The position numbers were made by a program, and so were the translations under genes. This document shows positions 43,289-52,980 of a stretch of DNA of 64,000 nucleotides, in pieces. The notes under the pieces were generated by a model. The model was not told where the DNA came from, made no database searches, and was given only the letters and a program-made list of their open reading frames with translations. Each line of letters begins with the position of its first letter. Within the stretch, counting starts at the first letter, position 1. The DNA comes from an uncultured Persicobacter sp. (GTDB lineage Bacteria > Bacteroidota > Bacteroidia > Cytophagales > Cyclobacteriaceae), in assembly GCA_947498325.1 (NCBI GenBank), contig CANMKE010000004.1, positions 124,001-188,000 on the forward strand, written 5' to 3'.

Positions 43289-45622
43289 TTACTCCACAAT
43301 ATGCAGCTTGGCAAAACTCAGCAGCAGGGTTTTATCTCCTACCAGTTCAAAGTTCACTTGTGCTTTTGGTGCCGCACCGTTCAAATCAAGCCGGACAACC
43401 TTTCCGAAGCCAAACTTAAGATGTTCTACTTTTTGCCCTACGGCCAGCAGACTCGGATCACTTGGTGTAAATCCTGATGACGGCTTATGATCTACCTGCG
43501 GACTTTTGCGGTTGGCCAATGGATTATTATTGACGAGGTTTTTAGCATACTGCGCCCCGGATGTTCCCTTGCTGTTCATGAAGTTTGACCCCAGCCCAGA
43601 AGGGTTAACGCTTGGTGCAGCATCATTGAAACTCACCTGTCGGGTCTTTTTGGCCACGTTGAGCAAGTTCGAATCCACCTCTTCTAAAAAGCGTGAAGGC
43701 TCACAATTTACCAATTTACCAAATCGGTAGCGATTCATTGCAAAGGAAAGTGTTAATTTTTGCTCGGCACGTGTTATGGCCACATAAAATAAACGGCGTT
43801 CCTCCTCCAAATCATCTCTTGAGGCCATCATCATGGTCGAAGGAAATAATTCCTCTTCCATACCGGTAACAAAAACATGCTTGAATTCAAGCCCTTTCGC
43901 CATGTGGATGGTCATCAGCGTGATCACGTCCGGATCATCGTCCTTGGCCTGATCCACTCCTGTGAGTAAAGATACTTCTTGCAGGAATGCATCCAAGGTT
44001 TTATCCTCATTTTCTTCGTTATCGACAAACTCTTTGACCGCATTGAGCAATTCCTGCACGTTTTCATAACGGCTCACCCCCTCGACGGTCTTATCTTCGA
44101 ACAATGCACGCATCAATCCCGAAGCTTTGGCTACTTTTTGTGCCGCCTCGAAAGCATTGAATTTCTCGACATCAATTTGCATGGATTTGATCAGCGTAAC
44201 ATAGCCGTCTACCGCATTGGCTGCCCGTCCGGGAAGGAAAACACGGCACTGCTGAAGGGCTGTCCACAATTCAACGTTTTGCTCTGCGGCATATACCCGA
44301 ATTTTATCTACCGTACCGGGTCCAATACCACGCTTGGGCAAGTTGATCGAGCGCACGACCGCCTGCTCATCGTTGGGATTCAGGGCGACACGGAAATAAG
44401 CGATCAGGTCCTTAATTTCCCGACGCTGATAAAAGGAAAGGCCACCAACGATCTTATATTTCAAGTTCGCACGGCGCAAAGCTTCCTCCAGAGAACGTGA
44501 CTGCGCATTAGTACGATAGAGGATGGCAAAATCCTCGTTATGCCACTGATGGGTCATTTTGGATTCAAAAATCCCCTGGGCAATTAAGCGGGCTTCTTCA
44601 CTGTCCGAAGAGGCTTGCACCAAGTCAATTTTATCCCCTTCCGCATTGGCCGTCCAGACGTCCTTTTCAATCTGTCCCTGGTTTTTGGCGATCACCCCAT
44701 TGGCCGCATTTACAATCGTGCTTGTCGATCTGTAATTCTGCTCCAGCTTAATGGTTTTTACCTCAGGAAAATCCTTTTCAAAATTCAGGATATTCTGAAT
44801 ATTGGCACCACGGAATGCATAAATCGACTGGGCATCATCACCTACCACACAGATATTCTGATGCACCCCTGCGAGTTTTTTGACAATCAGGTATTGCGAA
44901 ACGTTGGTATCCTGAAACTCATCGACCAGAATATATTTGAAACGATGCTGATATTTATGCAAAACATCGGGATGGTCGCGGAACAATACATTGGTATTGA
45001 ACAGCAGATCATCAAAATCCATGGCTCCAGCTTTAAAGCATCGGATCACATATCGTTTATAAATCTCTCCTAACAATGGGCGCTTGGCGGCCTCATCATC
45101 GGCCTTAAACATCGGATTTTTGAGGTACTGATTAAAATCGATCAGGTTATTTTTGGCATTGGAAATACGGCTATAAACGGCATTGGCTTTATACACCTTG
45201 TCGTCCAGTTGCATTTCTTTGACAATCGTCTTGATCAAGGATTTGGTATCGTCCGCATCGTAGATGGTGAAGTTTGACGGATAGCCGAGCTTTTCACACT
45301 CAAAGCGCAAAATTTTGGCAAATACCGAGTGAAAAGTCCCCATCCAAAGGTTACGAGCCTCATTCCCCACTTCCTTTTCAATACGCTCGCGCATTTCACG
45401 TGCTGCCTTGTTGGTAAAGGTCAGCGACATGATTGAGAATGGATCCACCCCATGAGCGCGCATCAGGTGGGCAATCCGGAAGGTCAGCACCCTCGTTTTC
45501 CCTGATCCTGCCCCAGCGATAATCATCGTTGCTCCTTCAGTATTCACTACACCCTCTCGCTGTGGTGCATTCAGTAGATCCAAATAATTCATTTCGTTTG
45601 CGTAATCGTGATTAATATTCAA
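43289..45622 (-). CDS. pcrA: UvrD/PcrA-type ATP-dependent DNA helicase
   Basis: The 777-residue superfamily 1A helicase has Walker A A-G-A-G-S-G-K-T at 36-43, motif II D-E-F-Q-D-T, Q-N-Y-R-S-T (motif IV region) and V-T-L-M-T-I-H-M-A-K-G-L-E-F (motif V). It ends with a Tudor-like module (V-G-Q-K-V-E-H-L-K-F-G-F-G-K-V) known from PcrA for RNA polymerase contact. It unwinds DNA 3' to 5' in repair and transcription-associated processes. The start at 45622 or at codon 11 (M-N-Y-L-D-L-L-N) are both plausible; the latter matches the usual N-terminus better. Confidence 0.94.
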   Translation of the reverse strand: MNINHDYANEMNYLDLLNAPQREGVVNTEGATMIIAGAGSGKTRVLTFRIAHLMRAHGVDPFSIMSLTFTNKAAREMRERIEKEVGNEARNLWMGTFHSVFAKILRFECEKLGYPSNFTIYDADDTKSLIKTIVKEMQLDDKVYKANAVYSRISNAKNNLIDFNQYLKNPMFKADDEAAKRPLLGEIYKRYVIRCFKAGAMDFDDLLFNTNVLFRDHPDVLHKYQHRFKYILVDEFQDTNVSQYLIVKKLAGVHQNICVVGDDAQSIYAFRGANIQNILNFEKDFPEVKTIKLEQNYRSTSTIVNAANGVIAKNQGQIEKDVWTANAEGDKIDLVQASSDSEEARLIAQGIFESKMTHQWHNEDFAILYRTNAQSRSLEEALRRANLKYKIVGGLSFYQRREIKDLIAYFRVALNPNDEQAVVRSINLPKRGIGPGTVDKIRVYAAEQNVELWTALQQCRVFLPGRAANAVDGYVTLIKSMQIDVEKFNAFEAAQKVAKASGLMRALFEDKTVEGVSRYENVQELLNAVKEFVDNEENEDKTLDAFLQEVSLLTGVDQAKDDDPDVITLMTIHMAKGLEFKHVFVTGMEEELFPSTMMMASRDDLEEERRLFYVAITRAEQKLTLSFAMNRYRFGKLVNCEPSRFLEEVDSNLLNVAKKTRQVSFNDAAPSVNPSGLGSNFMNSKGTSGAQYAKNLVNNNPLANRKSPQVDHKPSSGFTPSDPSLLAVGQKVEHLKFGFGKVVRLDLNGAAPKAQVNFELVGDKTLLLSFAKLHIVE

Positions 45623-45984
45623 TGGCCAAAAAACAAATATAACGCTTTTGGCGGGATTATTCTCATTCGTGGAAGGTGGTATTCCACCAGGGGCAGGCTA
45701 ACTTTATTGGTCCCGGAGGAGTTCTCTTTTCAGGGAACCCCCATGGTGGGTGCTGTGAGCTTGGGAGGTTGGCTCCACTGCCAGCAATTCAACAAATCGC
45801 TGAAGGTCTTTGGTTTCAGCAAAAGCTAAAATTACAGGTCTCCACCAACAAAATACGATATAATCACAAATTTGCATTAAATTTGCACGGTTTCCTTTCC
45901 GTGCCAGGATGCTCCCCTCGGGTAATCATCTTGCTGCGAAGGCATTACAACAGACAGAATAATCATTCATTTAAAAATATAAAA
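45623..45984. other. Divergent intergenic region upstream of the DUF3109 gene
   Basis: An open frame extends from 45676 into the DUF3109 gene, but it is low-complexity and lies upstream of the conserved N-terminus, so I do not treat it as coding. GGTGGTATTCCACC at 45673-45686 is a palindrome. A TAAATTTG box at 45878-45885 may be a -7 element, though no -33 is seen. Confidence 0.4.
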
Positions 45985-46557
45985 ATGATCGTAATCGATA
46001 ATCAAGTCATCAGCGACGATATCAAAGAACAAAAATTTGTTTGCGATCTTAGTAAATGTAAAGGCGCATGTTGTGTTGAGGGCGACCTCGGTGCACCATT
46101 AGAGGCTGAGGAACTTCCTATTCTCGAGGAGGTTTATGAGCAGGTAAAGCCCTATATGACTGAGGAAGGCATTAAAGCCGTTGAGGAGCAAGGTACTTAT
46201 GTGAAAGATTGGGAGGACGACTATTCGACGCCTATCATTGACGGGAAAGAATGCGCCTATGCCAATATTGAGGCGGACGGCACCTTGAAATGTGCGATTG
46301 AACAAGCGTATCTGGACAAGAAAATCTCTTATTATAAGCCAATCAGTTGCCACCTGTACCCGATCCGGGTGACTAAATACGACCAGTATGATGCACTGAA
46401 CTATGACCGTTGGGACATCTGCGCCGACGCCTGTACGTTGGGAGAAAAACTCAAAGTGCCGGTTTATAAATTTTTGCAGGGACCATTGGAACGCAAGTAC
46501 GGTGAAAAATGGTACCGCAAATTGTGTAAGCAAATTGAGGATGAGGAGGCGAAGTAA
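45985..46557 (+). CDS. DUF3109 cysteine-rich protein
   Basis: The ATG at 45985 gives a 190-residue protein starting [10 protein letters not shown], the expected family start. It contains the cluster [11 protein letters not shown] (residues 20-30), [16 protein letters not shown] and D-I-C-A-D-A-C-T. The Cys spacing resembles the YkgJ family of metal or Fe-S cluster-binding proteins, so a bound zinc or Fe-S site is likely. The biochemical role is unknown. It is a soluble cytoplasmic protein. Confidence 0.88.
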   Translation: MIVIDNQVISDDIKEQKFVCDLSKCKGACCVEGDLGAPLEAEELPILEEVYEQVKPYMTEEGIKAVEEQGTYVKDWEDDYSTPIIDGKECAYANIEADGTLKCAIEQAYLDKKISYYKPISCHLYPIRVTKYDQYDALNYDRWDICADACTLGEKLKVPVYKFLQGPLERKYGEKWYRKLCKQIEDEEAK

Positions 46558-46578
46558 TCGCTTGAAGATATAGAAAAG

Positions 46579-46604
46579 GCTTACCGTAATGGTAAGCCTT
46601 TTTT
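46579..46604 (+). terminator. Intrinsic terminator of the DUF3109 gene
   Basis: GGCTTACC and GGTAAGCC form an 8-bp stem with a short loop, followed by seven T (TTTTTTTG). Confidence 0.85.
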
Positions 46605-46711
46605 TGTGTCTTGATTTAGATTCTGATTTGCATGATTAGTAAGGATTAGCTTGATTGGCGTGATCTCGTAAAGACGTAATTATTTACATCTAACACCATA
46701 CTGATTTTCAC

Positions 46712-46738
46712 CTATCGCGAGCGTCCCTCTCGTGACAG
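46712..46738. repeat. Interspersed palindrome, family C copy 1
   Basis: CTATCGCGAG, CGTCCCT and CTCGTGACAG form an imperfect stem-loop, matching copies 2 and 3 at 55752 and 55902. Confidence 0.6.
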
Positions 46739-46845
46739 GCCATACCATGTTATATTTAATATTTCCGTTACCAACACTGCCCAGAGGACAATAAAAAATC
46801 ATGGGAATCATGGTCCCTTACCACGCCTATTTTTCTACCTCACGG

Positions 46846-46871
46846 TATGGACGTTACGTGCAACGTCCATA
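46846..46871. repeat. Interspersed palindrome, family A copy 3
   Basis: TATGGACGTT and AACGTCCATA are exact inverted arms around a 6-nt centre (ACGTGC). The core differs from the perfect family A palindrome by a few central bases. Confidence 0.75.
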
Positions 46872-46905
46872 CTGATTTGGTTCTCATGAACCGATTAGCA
46901 AGGTA

Positions 46906-49107
46906 TTATTCTTCCTCTTCGATAACTGACACCGGCGCTTCCGATGCGTTGAACACTGCCCAAGTTTCAGCATCCACAAAAGCAAAACGCTCTTTTTTAA
47001 CAGGTATCGGCTGATCCACTTTAACCCCAACAGGATTGAAATCCTTAATGATACATTTCATGTAAGTCTTTCCGTCTTTAACAACCACTGCATCAATCCA
47101 ATTTCCACGTAGGGTTGAATTCGTTTCATCATATTTTGTCAATGTCGCCCCATCGTAAAGATAAAAATCATCAATACCAATGAACCACACATTGCCATTC
47201 GTTCCTTTGTAAGTCGCACGGATATCGACCTTCTCATCATTATACTTGATCATATTTCCATCTTGATCATAAATACCATAATTGGAAGCTCCGTAAACCG
47301 CTCCGTTTTTACCTTCGACAAAATCAACCCCACTGCTTTCAAATGACTTCCATTCTCCATCAACTTTCTTGTAATTTTTAGTCCAGCCTGATTTCATATA
47401 AATCACATCATTTGACGCCTGAAGTACCGCCCCTGGTTTCAATGAAGGAAATCCACCATCATTTTTCTTATCGAAATATTCCACCGTATTATCTGCTGAG
47501 ATCACAAACAACCCTTTGGCCGCACGGGCCCAAATCGCTCCATCGTTCAGCTTCCAGGCGCCTTTAAATCCTTTGGCTACTTTTGGGTTTTGCCCTTCAA
47601 GCAAGTTCACCAATTGCCCCTTTTTATATTCAAACAGATTGGTCTTATCATAAATCAACAAGCTTCCGTCATCGGTATGTGTCCACTTAATTTGGTATGC
47701 TTTTCCAGGAATTGTCAAAACCTCTACTGGCTTACCGTCTACCACCTTGGAAATTACACCTTCATTGATTTGAATCAATTCACCATCCACTTTCATGGAT
47801 TTGGCATCCAATTCCAATGCCTCTTTTCCCTCTTCGAGTATAGTCCATTGTGGAGCAAGCATATTGAAGTCAGGCTTGGCAACCAATTGACTGATCTGCC
47901 CGCCAGCCATGTTGAAGTAACCATCTTTGGGTGGAGTAACTTTCTCCATTACATTCGTTGGCGTACCGTCAATGAACCAGGCCTTTCCTGAACGATCACC
48001 AAAAATATCAAAAACCTTCTTGCCTTCCCCAGCAAAATATCCTTTACTTATACCAAAGAAATTGATGTTTTCCTTATCATTAAACTCCAACACGGCTCCT
48101 GTAGTAGATACCCACAAACTATTCCCTGAAGATTGAATTGCTCTAACCGATCCGAGATTTGATCCATAATCACTCAAAGAAAAGTAGTCTTCCCATTTTC
48201 CATCTTTAAAACGGAACAACTTCTTATCATTGCTCAAGGCGATGACATCCCCTTTGTAAACAGTCATGTCATAAATAGAAAAATCACCTTCACCACCTAC
48301 TTTATTCAATAGCTTTTTGGCTCCTGAACCCTGAGCGTCGGTCATTGTATTCGCTGCAAAAACGCTCATTTTACCGTCTTTGATCGAAATAAAGCTATAG
48401 TTTAGTTCATCCCCACCCAAAGCAGGCTTAGAAGTATAAACACCTACAATACCATCATTTGGTGTCGTCATCAGGTTGGTAACAATATTATGTTTGGTAC
48501 CGATATCTGAATTACTCTCAGGTTTGTTAATGGCCTGAAATGATGAACCATCAAAATCAACTACTGTTGTACCCGACTTGGATATTTTCACTTTCCCTTT
48601 CTTATTGATTGTTTTTTTGAAACCGATACCACTCAAGTAAACCCCGTTATCGGTAGCGGTCATCCCCAAAATCAATTCCAATGGGATGTCTGAACTATCA
48701 TACTTTTTGTCGTCATCACACAAAACAAATGACTTCACAGCCCCATCGGTATCAAGCATTTTAAGCTCGCTCGAGCTTGCTGCCCAAACTCTTCCTTTGC
48801 CATCTACGACAACCTTGGACAAAATACCAAAATCAACATCGTCATGCTTTTTCAAGACCCCGTCTTTGAAGGAGTGTAAATTCCCTTGATTACAAGCAAT
48901 GTACATGGTACCATCTTCAGCAAATGCCAAGCTGTTAATGTTTTTCAGACCAGCACCTTCAATTTTAGAGGTCTCAAAATCTTTGATATAAGCGCTGTTT
49001 GAGATGATCGTCCAATTTGCACTAAAAGGACTTTTCTTCAATTCCTGCGCATTTACAAAAAGCGCAGAAATAAGCATCCCCATAAGGGAGAGTAACCTTA
49101 ACTTCAT
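46906..49107 (-). CDS. Large exported propeller-like protein of unknown function
   Basis: The 733-residue protein begins with a signal peptide (M-K-L-R-L-L-S-L-M-G-M-L-I-S-A-L-F-V-N-A-Q). It is built from repeated beta-strand units, such as I-N-S-L-A-F-A-E-D-G-T-M-Y-I-A, L-S-K-V-V-V-D-G-K-G-R-V-W-A-A and N-G-N-V-W-F-I-G-I-D-D. This is typical of the two-component-regulator-propeller type of beta-propeller. It has no T9SS C-terminal domain and no kinase or DNA-binding part. It is therefore probably a periplasmic or surface binding protein. The acidic end V-I-E-E-E-E is unusual. It is monocistronic. Confidence 0.78.
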   Translation of the reverse strand: MKLRLLSLMGMLISALFVNAQELKKSPFSANWTIISNSAYIKDFETSKIEGAGLKNINSLAFAEDGTMYIACNQGNLHSFKDGVLKKHDDVDFGILSKVVVDGKGRVWAASSSELKMLDTDGAVKSFVLCDDDKKYDSSDIPLELILGMTATDNGVYLSGIGFKKTINKKGKVKISKSGTTVVDFDGSSFQAINKPESNSDIGTKHNIVTNLMTTPNDGIVGVYTSKPALGGDELNYSFISIKDGKMSVFAANTMTDAQGSGAKKLLNKVGGEGDFSIYDMTVYKGDVIALSNDKKLFRFKDGKWEDYFSLSDYGSNLGSVRAIQSSGNSLWVSTTGAVLEFNDKENINFFGISKGYFAGEGKKVFDIFGDRSGKAWFIDGTPTNVMEKVTPPKDGYFNMAGGQISQLVAKPDFNMLAPQWTILEEGKEALELDAKSMKVDGELIQINEGVISKVVDGKPVEVLTIPGKAYQIKWTHTDDGSLLIYDKTNLFEYKKGQLVNLLEGQNPKVAKGFKGAWKLNDGAIWARAAKGLFVISADNTVEYFDKKNDGGFPSLKPGAVLQASNDVIYMKSGWTKNYKKVDGEWKSFESSGVDFVEGKNGAVYGASNYGIYDQDGNMIKYNDEKVDIRATYKGTNGNVWFIGIDDFYLYDGATLTKYDETNSTLRGNWIDAVVVKDGKTYMKCIIKDFNPVGVKVDQPIPVKKERFAFVDAETWAVFNASEAPVSVIEEEE

Positions 49108-49445
49108 AATAGGTTGATTAATATTTATTGATAATTTTTGAATACTACCTGCTCGTAGGACAAATAGTAATATTAAATTAGTTAAAATATTAATCTGTAA
49201 AGAACTATTTATAAAAAATATTTGTGAGTATTAAAACATAAGAAAATGAAAAATTCACATTAAAAGCTAAATCAGGCTGTTTAGGCCTTTTTTTTAAAAA
49301 CTGAACAACCTTATTGTTTGATTCTTTAACAAAAATAAAATGGACAATAAATCTGTTTAGGATATTTTGAATATGCCTTCAAACAAAAAAAAAGGACGTT
49401 GCAAGCAACGTCCTGATATTCTTATAAACTCCTAAATCCTACCAT
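49108..49445. other. Intergenic region between the propeller gene and glgX
   Basis: AT-rich promoter region of the propeller gene at its left side. Near its right end it carries the glgX terminator built from family A copy 4. No ORF is supported. Confidence 0.45.
49383..49413 (-). terminator. glgX terminator made from palindrome family A copy 4
   Basis: On the minus strand GGACGTTGC-TT-GCAACGTCC is a perfect 9-bp stem followed by ten T. It is the fourth copy of the interspersed family A palindrome (49394-49413), here working as a Rho-independent terminator behind glgX. Confidence 0.85.
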
Positions 49446-51509
49446 CTACCTCTCCATCAAAATCACCAGCGACCGATCCGTCAAGCCGTATTTATTCTGA
49501 TTCAGCAATGGTTTAGATTCCTTTTTATTCGTGAAGTTATCGCCACTCGGCAGTGCCGTATCCACAACTCGATGCCAGCTTTTGCCCTTGCTTGGAAATG
49601 GCAATTCAAAATGAAGCGGTTCCCAGAAAAAGTTCATCATGACATGCAAACGCTCACCGTGGGCCTCGTCCACCAATTCAAAAGCCAGTGTGCGCACATA
49701 GTCCTCCCAGTCGGGCTCATTGCGCTTAACGCCATGCCATTTCATATAAGCGCGCTCTGCTATGGGCTGATCATGAAGCACAAACTCCTGACGGAACAAG
49801 CTTAACCCTTGTGTGAAATGAATCATATTTTGGGTAAAATCAAACACCTCCCTATTGGTGTCCACCAGCCCCCAGTCAAACCAGCCGAGCTCGTTATCCT
49901 GACAGTAGGCATTATTGTTCCCCAGTTGCGTACGGCGTACCTCATCGCCCATCAGGATCATCGGTGTCCCCTGTGAGATCATTGTCAGCGCCATCAGGTT
50001 TTTCACCTGTCGCTGGCGCAAGGCCTCCACCTTCGGGTCATCTGTTGGGCCTTCCACCCCGCAGTTCCACGAACAATTTTCATTCATCCCATCCCGGTTG
50101 CCCTCGCCATTTGCTCGGTTATGCTTTTCATTGTAAGAAACCAAGTCGTTGAGAGTAAAACCATCATGACAGGTCACAAAATGAATACTGCGACATACCT
50201 CACGACCATCTTCATCAAACACGTCAGGACTGCCGAAAATCCGGCTGGCCACCTTGCCGACCATCTTGGCTTCACCACGCACAAAGTTGCGAATATCATC
50301 CCGATAGGGGCCGTTCCATTCCGCCCAGCGGTCACCGGTAAAGGTACCCACCTGGTACAGCCCTCCGGCATCCCATGCTTCCGCAATAATTTTGGTGCCC
50401 GCCAATACTGGATCCGACTCAATTTCCCATAGTATAGGCGGGTTTTTGATCGGGTGCCCTTCTTCATCTCTTGAAAGTACAGAAGCCAGGTCGAAGCGGA
50501 ACCCGTCCACATGCATTTCTGTTACCCAGTAACGCAGGGAGTCCCGAATCATCCTGCGGACGATAGAATGATTGGCGTTCAGGGTATTCCCACAGCCTGT
50601 AAAATCCAGGTCTTTTGACTGATCGTTAGGGTCAAGAATATAGTAGGAATTATTGCCAAAACCACGAAAACTGATATTCGGCCCCGCTCCATGCGATTCT
50701 GCCGAATGGTTAAACACCACATCCAGGATAACCTCAATACCCGCTTTATGCAGTGCCTTGACCATATCTTTAAACTCCTTCACAACCACCAATGGGTCCG
50801 ACGAAGTCGCATAACGGGGATGCGGACTGAAAAAGTTGATCGGGCTGTATCCCCAGAAATTACTTCGGGGAGAAGGGATGTCCTGCCAGTCGAAGAAATG
50901 CACCGGCATCAATTCAACCGCCGTAATACCCAGCGATTTCAGGTAGGGGATTTTCTCAATCACCCCCAGGTAAGTCCCCCGAAGTTCTTCAGGCAGCCCA
51001 CTTGAGGAGTGCTTCGTAAATCCGGCCACGTGCATCTCATAAATAACCGACATCTCGTAACTGCGATTAACATGGCGGTCACCCTCCCAGTCGTAGGTAT
51101 CAGCCACCACCACAGATTTTATCGCATTAGCGATATTGTCCTCATGACCAAAGGCTTTTTTCCGGTCGTACAAATCGGCACTTACCGATTTGGCGTAAGG
51201 ATCTACCAGTACTTTTTTACCCTCAAAACGCTTGCCACGCTCAGGGGCATATTCACCATAAACCCGATAGCCGTACAGCTGCCCGGCACCGATACCATGA
51301 ACCTCCACATGCCAGTAATAATACGTTTTGTTGATGATAGGATCCAATGGAATTACCGCTGAAGCTTCCGTATCGGAGGCGGCGTCGAAGAGCAACAGCT
51401 CCACCCGATCGGCATTGGCAAAAACACTGAAATTCACCCCCGCAGGAGTAAGGGTTGCCCCAAGGGGGTGGCTTTGCCCTGCCGAACTTTTATATGTGGT
51501 CATGGTCAT
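49446..51509 (-). CDS. glgX: Glycogen debranching enzyme (isoamylase type)
   Basis: I choose the start at 51509 (M-T-M-T-T-Y-K-S-S). An in-frame ATG at 51566 would add a 19-residue extension that looks non-conserved. The 687-residue GH13 enzyme has an N-terminal CBM48-like domain (A-G-V-N-F-S-V-F-A-N-A) and catalytic motifs D-V-V-F-N-H, D-G-F-R-F-D-L-A (nucleophile Asp), I-I-A-E-A-W-D (acid Glu) and V-T-C-H-D-G-F-T. It hydrolyses alpha-1,6 branches of glycogen left by phosphorylase. It has no signal peptide. The two-module GH14 protein at 17900 could act on its linear products. Confidence 0.95.
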   Translation of the reverse strand: MTMTTYKSSAGQSHPLGATLTPAGVNFSVFANADRVELLLFDAASDTEASAVIPLDPIINKTYYYWHVEVHGIGAGQLYGYRVYGEYAPERGKRFEGKKVLVDPYAKSVSADLYDRKKAFGHEDNIANAIKSVVVADTYDWEGDRHVNRSYEMSVIYEMHVAGFTKHSSSGLPEELRGTYLGVIEKIPYLKSLGITAVELMPVHFFDWQDIPSPRSNFWGYSPINFFSPHPRYATSSDPLVVVKEFKDMVKALHKAGIEVILDVVFNHSAESHGAGPNISFRGFGNNSYYILDPNDQSKDLDFTGCGNTLNANHSIVRRMIRDSLRYWVTEMHVDGFRFDLASVLSRDEEGHPIKNPPILWEIESDPVLAGTKIIAEAWDAGGLYQVGTFTGDRWAEWNGPYRDDIRNFVRGEAKMVGKVASRIFGSPDVFDEDGREVCRSIHFVTCHDGFTLNDLVSYNEKHNRANGEGNRDGMNENCSWNCGVEGPTDDPKVEALRQRQVKNLMALTMISQGTPMILMGDEVRRTQLGNNNAYCQDNELGWFDWGLVDTNREVFDFTQNMIHFTQGLSLFRQEFVLHDQPIAERAYMKWHGVKRNEPDWEDYVRTLAFELVDEAHGERLHVMMNFFWEPLHFELPFPSKGKSWHRVVDTALPSGDNFTNKKESKPLLNQNKYGLTDRSLVILMER

Positions 51510-51819
51510 GTTTAATATTATCTTATATTCAGCGGGAAATGTATAAAAGGAAGAAGTGTTTTCCAAGAAAATCCCCTGTTCATCACTTAAACAATGCGAT
51601 GATTGATCTTTTTTAGGTACATCTACCCAAACCCCAAAATATTCTATTGTAAATCAAACTTTTTCAGTTGAGATTGCAAGTGAATTGCCTTAACATTGTT
51701 ATTAATTACACTTATCAGCCTGAAAATTACATTTTATACTTTGCATCCCTTATTTTGTAGGCTAATTCAATTTTTGACACCCTGAGGCTTAAGCCCTTTT
51801 TCGATAGATATTTAGACAC
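51510..51819. other. Upstream region of the methionine synthase genes
   Basis: About 310 nt between divergent glgX and the first metH gene. I looked for cobalamin and SAM riboswitch motifs and found no convincing match. A GGCTTAAGCC palindrome lies at 51786-51795. No ORF is supported. Confidence 0.4.
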
Positions 51820-52818
51820 ATGAATAAGCATTCAATCACAGACCTGTTAAAAGACCGTATTTTGATTTTGGACGGTGCAATGGGCACCATGATTCAACGC
51901 CATACCCTGGAGGAAGAAGACTTCCGTGGAACCCGATTCAAAGACCACCCTTGCCCTTTGAAAGGCAATAACGATTTACTGTCCATCACCCGACCGGAGA
52001 TCATCAAGGATATTCACCGCGCCTATCTGGAGGCCGGAGCCGACATCGTGGAAACAAATACCTTTTCCGGAACGTGGATTGCCCAGGCCGATTATCAGCT
52101 TGAAGACGCTGTTTACGATATCAATTTTGAATCTGCACGGCTGGCCAAGGAAGCCTGTGAAGAATACACTGCCAAAGATCCCAATCGGCCAAGGTTTGTG
52201 GCAGGGTCTGTAGGTCCAACCAACCGTACAGCAAGCATGTCGCCGGATGTGAACGATCCTGGCTACCGCGCCATCACCTACGACCAGCTTGTAGAGGCTT
52301 ATCAGGCACAGGTAGAAGCACTGATCGACGGCGGAGCTGACATTATCCTTGTTGAAACTGTTTTTGACACCCTGAATGCCAAAGCGGCTCTTTTTGCCGT
52401 AGAGCAGGCCTATGAGGCGAAAAATGTAAGGTTGCCCATCATGGTTTCCGGCACTATTACCGATGCCTCGGGCCGTACCCTGAGTGGGCAAACTGCCGAA
52501 GCCTTCCTCATTTCCATCAGCCACATGCCTTTGCTTTCCGTGGGACTGAACTGCGCATTGGGCGCCAAAGACATGAAGCCCCACCTCGAGGTGCTTTCCC
52601 GTAAAGCCTCCTTTCACATCAGTGCTCACCCGAACGCTGGTTTGCCCAACGAATTCGGGCAGTACGATCAGGGGCCTGAGGTAATGGCAGACATGATCGC
52701 CCCTTTCTTTCAGGAAGGTTATATCAACATCATCGGTGGGTGCTGCGGTACCACACCAGATCATATCTCTGCAATTGCCGAGCGCGCCGCTACTTTCAGA
52801 CCTCGTTCGGTAAAGTAA
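51820..52818 (+). CDS. metH: Methionine synthase, homocysteine-binding module (split MetH, part 1)
   Basis: The 332-residue protein is the stand-alone homocysteine S-methyltransferase barrel of cobalamin-dependent methionine synthase. It has D-G-A-M-G-T-M-I-Q (19-27), E-T-N-T-F-S-G-T and the zinc ligands in G-L-N-C-A-L-G (about residue 247) and G-G-C-C-G-T-T-P (about 305-312). In E. coli this is the first module of one large protein; here it ends with a normal stop and the remaining modules are in the next gene 162 nt downstream. Together the two should transfer a methyl group from methyltetrahydrofolate to homocysteine. Confidence 0.95.
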   Translation: MNKHSITDLLKDRILILDGAMGTMIQRHTLEEEDFRGTRFKDHPCPLKGNNDLLSITRPEIIKDIHRAYLEAGADIVETNTFSGTWIAQADYQLEDAVYDINFESARLAKEACEEYTAKDPNRPRFVAGSVGPTNRTASMSPDVNDPGYRAITYDQLVEAYQAQVEALIDGGADIILVETVFDTLNAKAALFAVEQAYEAKNVRLPIMVSGTITDASGRTLSGQTAEAFLISISHMPLLSVGLNCALGAKDMKPHLEVLSRKASFHISAHPNAGLPNEFGQYDQGPEVMADMIAPFFQEGYINIIGGCCGTTPDHISAIAERAATFRPRSVK

Positions 52819-52863
52819 AGTGCAAGCTTTAAAGAAGGCACTCGACAATTATCCCCGGTATTT

Positions 52864-52886
52864 GATCCAAGCCAGGCGCTTGATCC
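52864..52886. repeat. Hairpin between the two metH genes (family B-like)
   Basis: GATCCAAGC and GCTTGATC form a stem with one bulged base and a 5-nt centre. The arms resemble the CAAGC palindromes at 25782-25886. Confidence 0.45.
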
Positions 52887-52980
52887 TAACAGCAGAAAAA
52901 ATCTGTGTCACCTGAGGGTAAAGCATCGTGCTGAATTTAAAGCGCAAACCAATAGTTTTTTGAGTAAATAAGTTAAGACA

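Larger units (their letters stand above)
46558..46905. other. Intergenic region with a repeat cluster
   Basis: This region behind the DUF3109 gene first has an early hairpin, GCTTACCGTAATGGTAAGC then TTTTTTT, a good terminator at about 46579-46604. It then carries family C copy 1 (46712-46738), the tandem AATCATGG element at 46797-46813 and family A copy 3 (46846-46871). No ORF is supported. Confidence 0.6.

Noticed and set aside
45676-45984. N-terminal extension of the DUF3109 gene
   Set aside because: The open frame continues upstream by chance. The translated part is low-complexity with a palindrome, and the family start is at 45985.
51567-51819. Cobalamin or SAM riboswitch before metH
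   Set aside because: I compared the region with the core motifs I know for these aptamers and found only short chance similarities. A covariance-model search would be needed to settle it.
52819-52980. Frameshift splitting metH
   Set aside because: Both proteins have complete module borders and their own start. The 162-nt spacer does not translate into MetH sequence.
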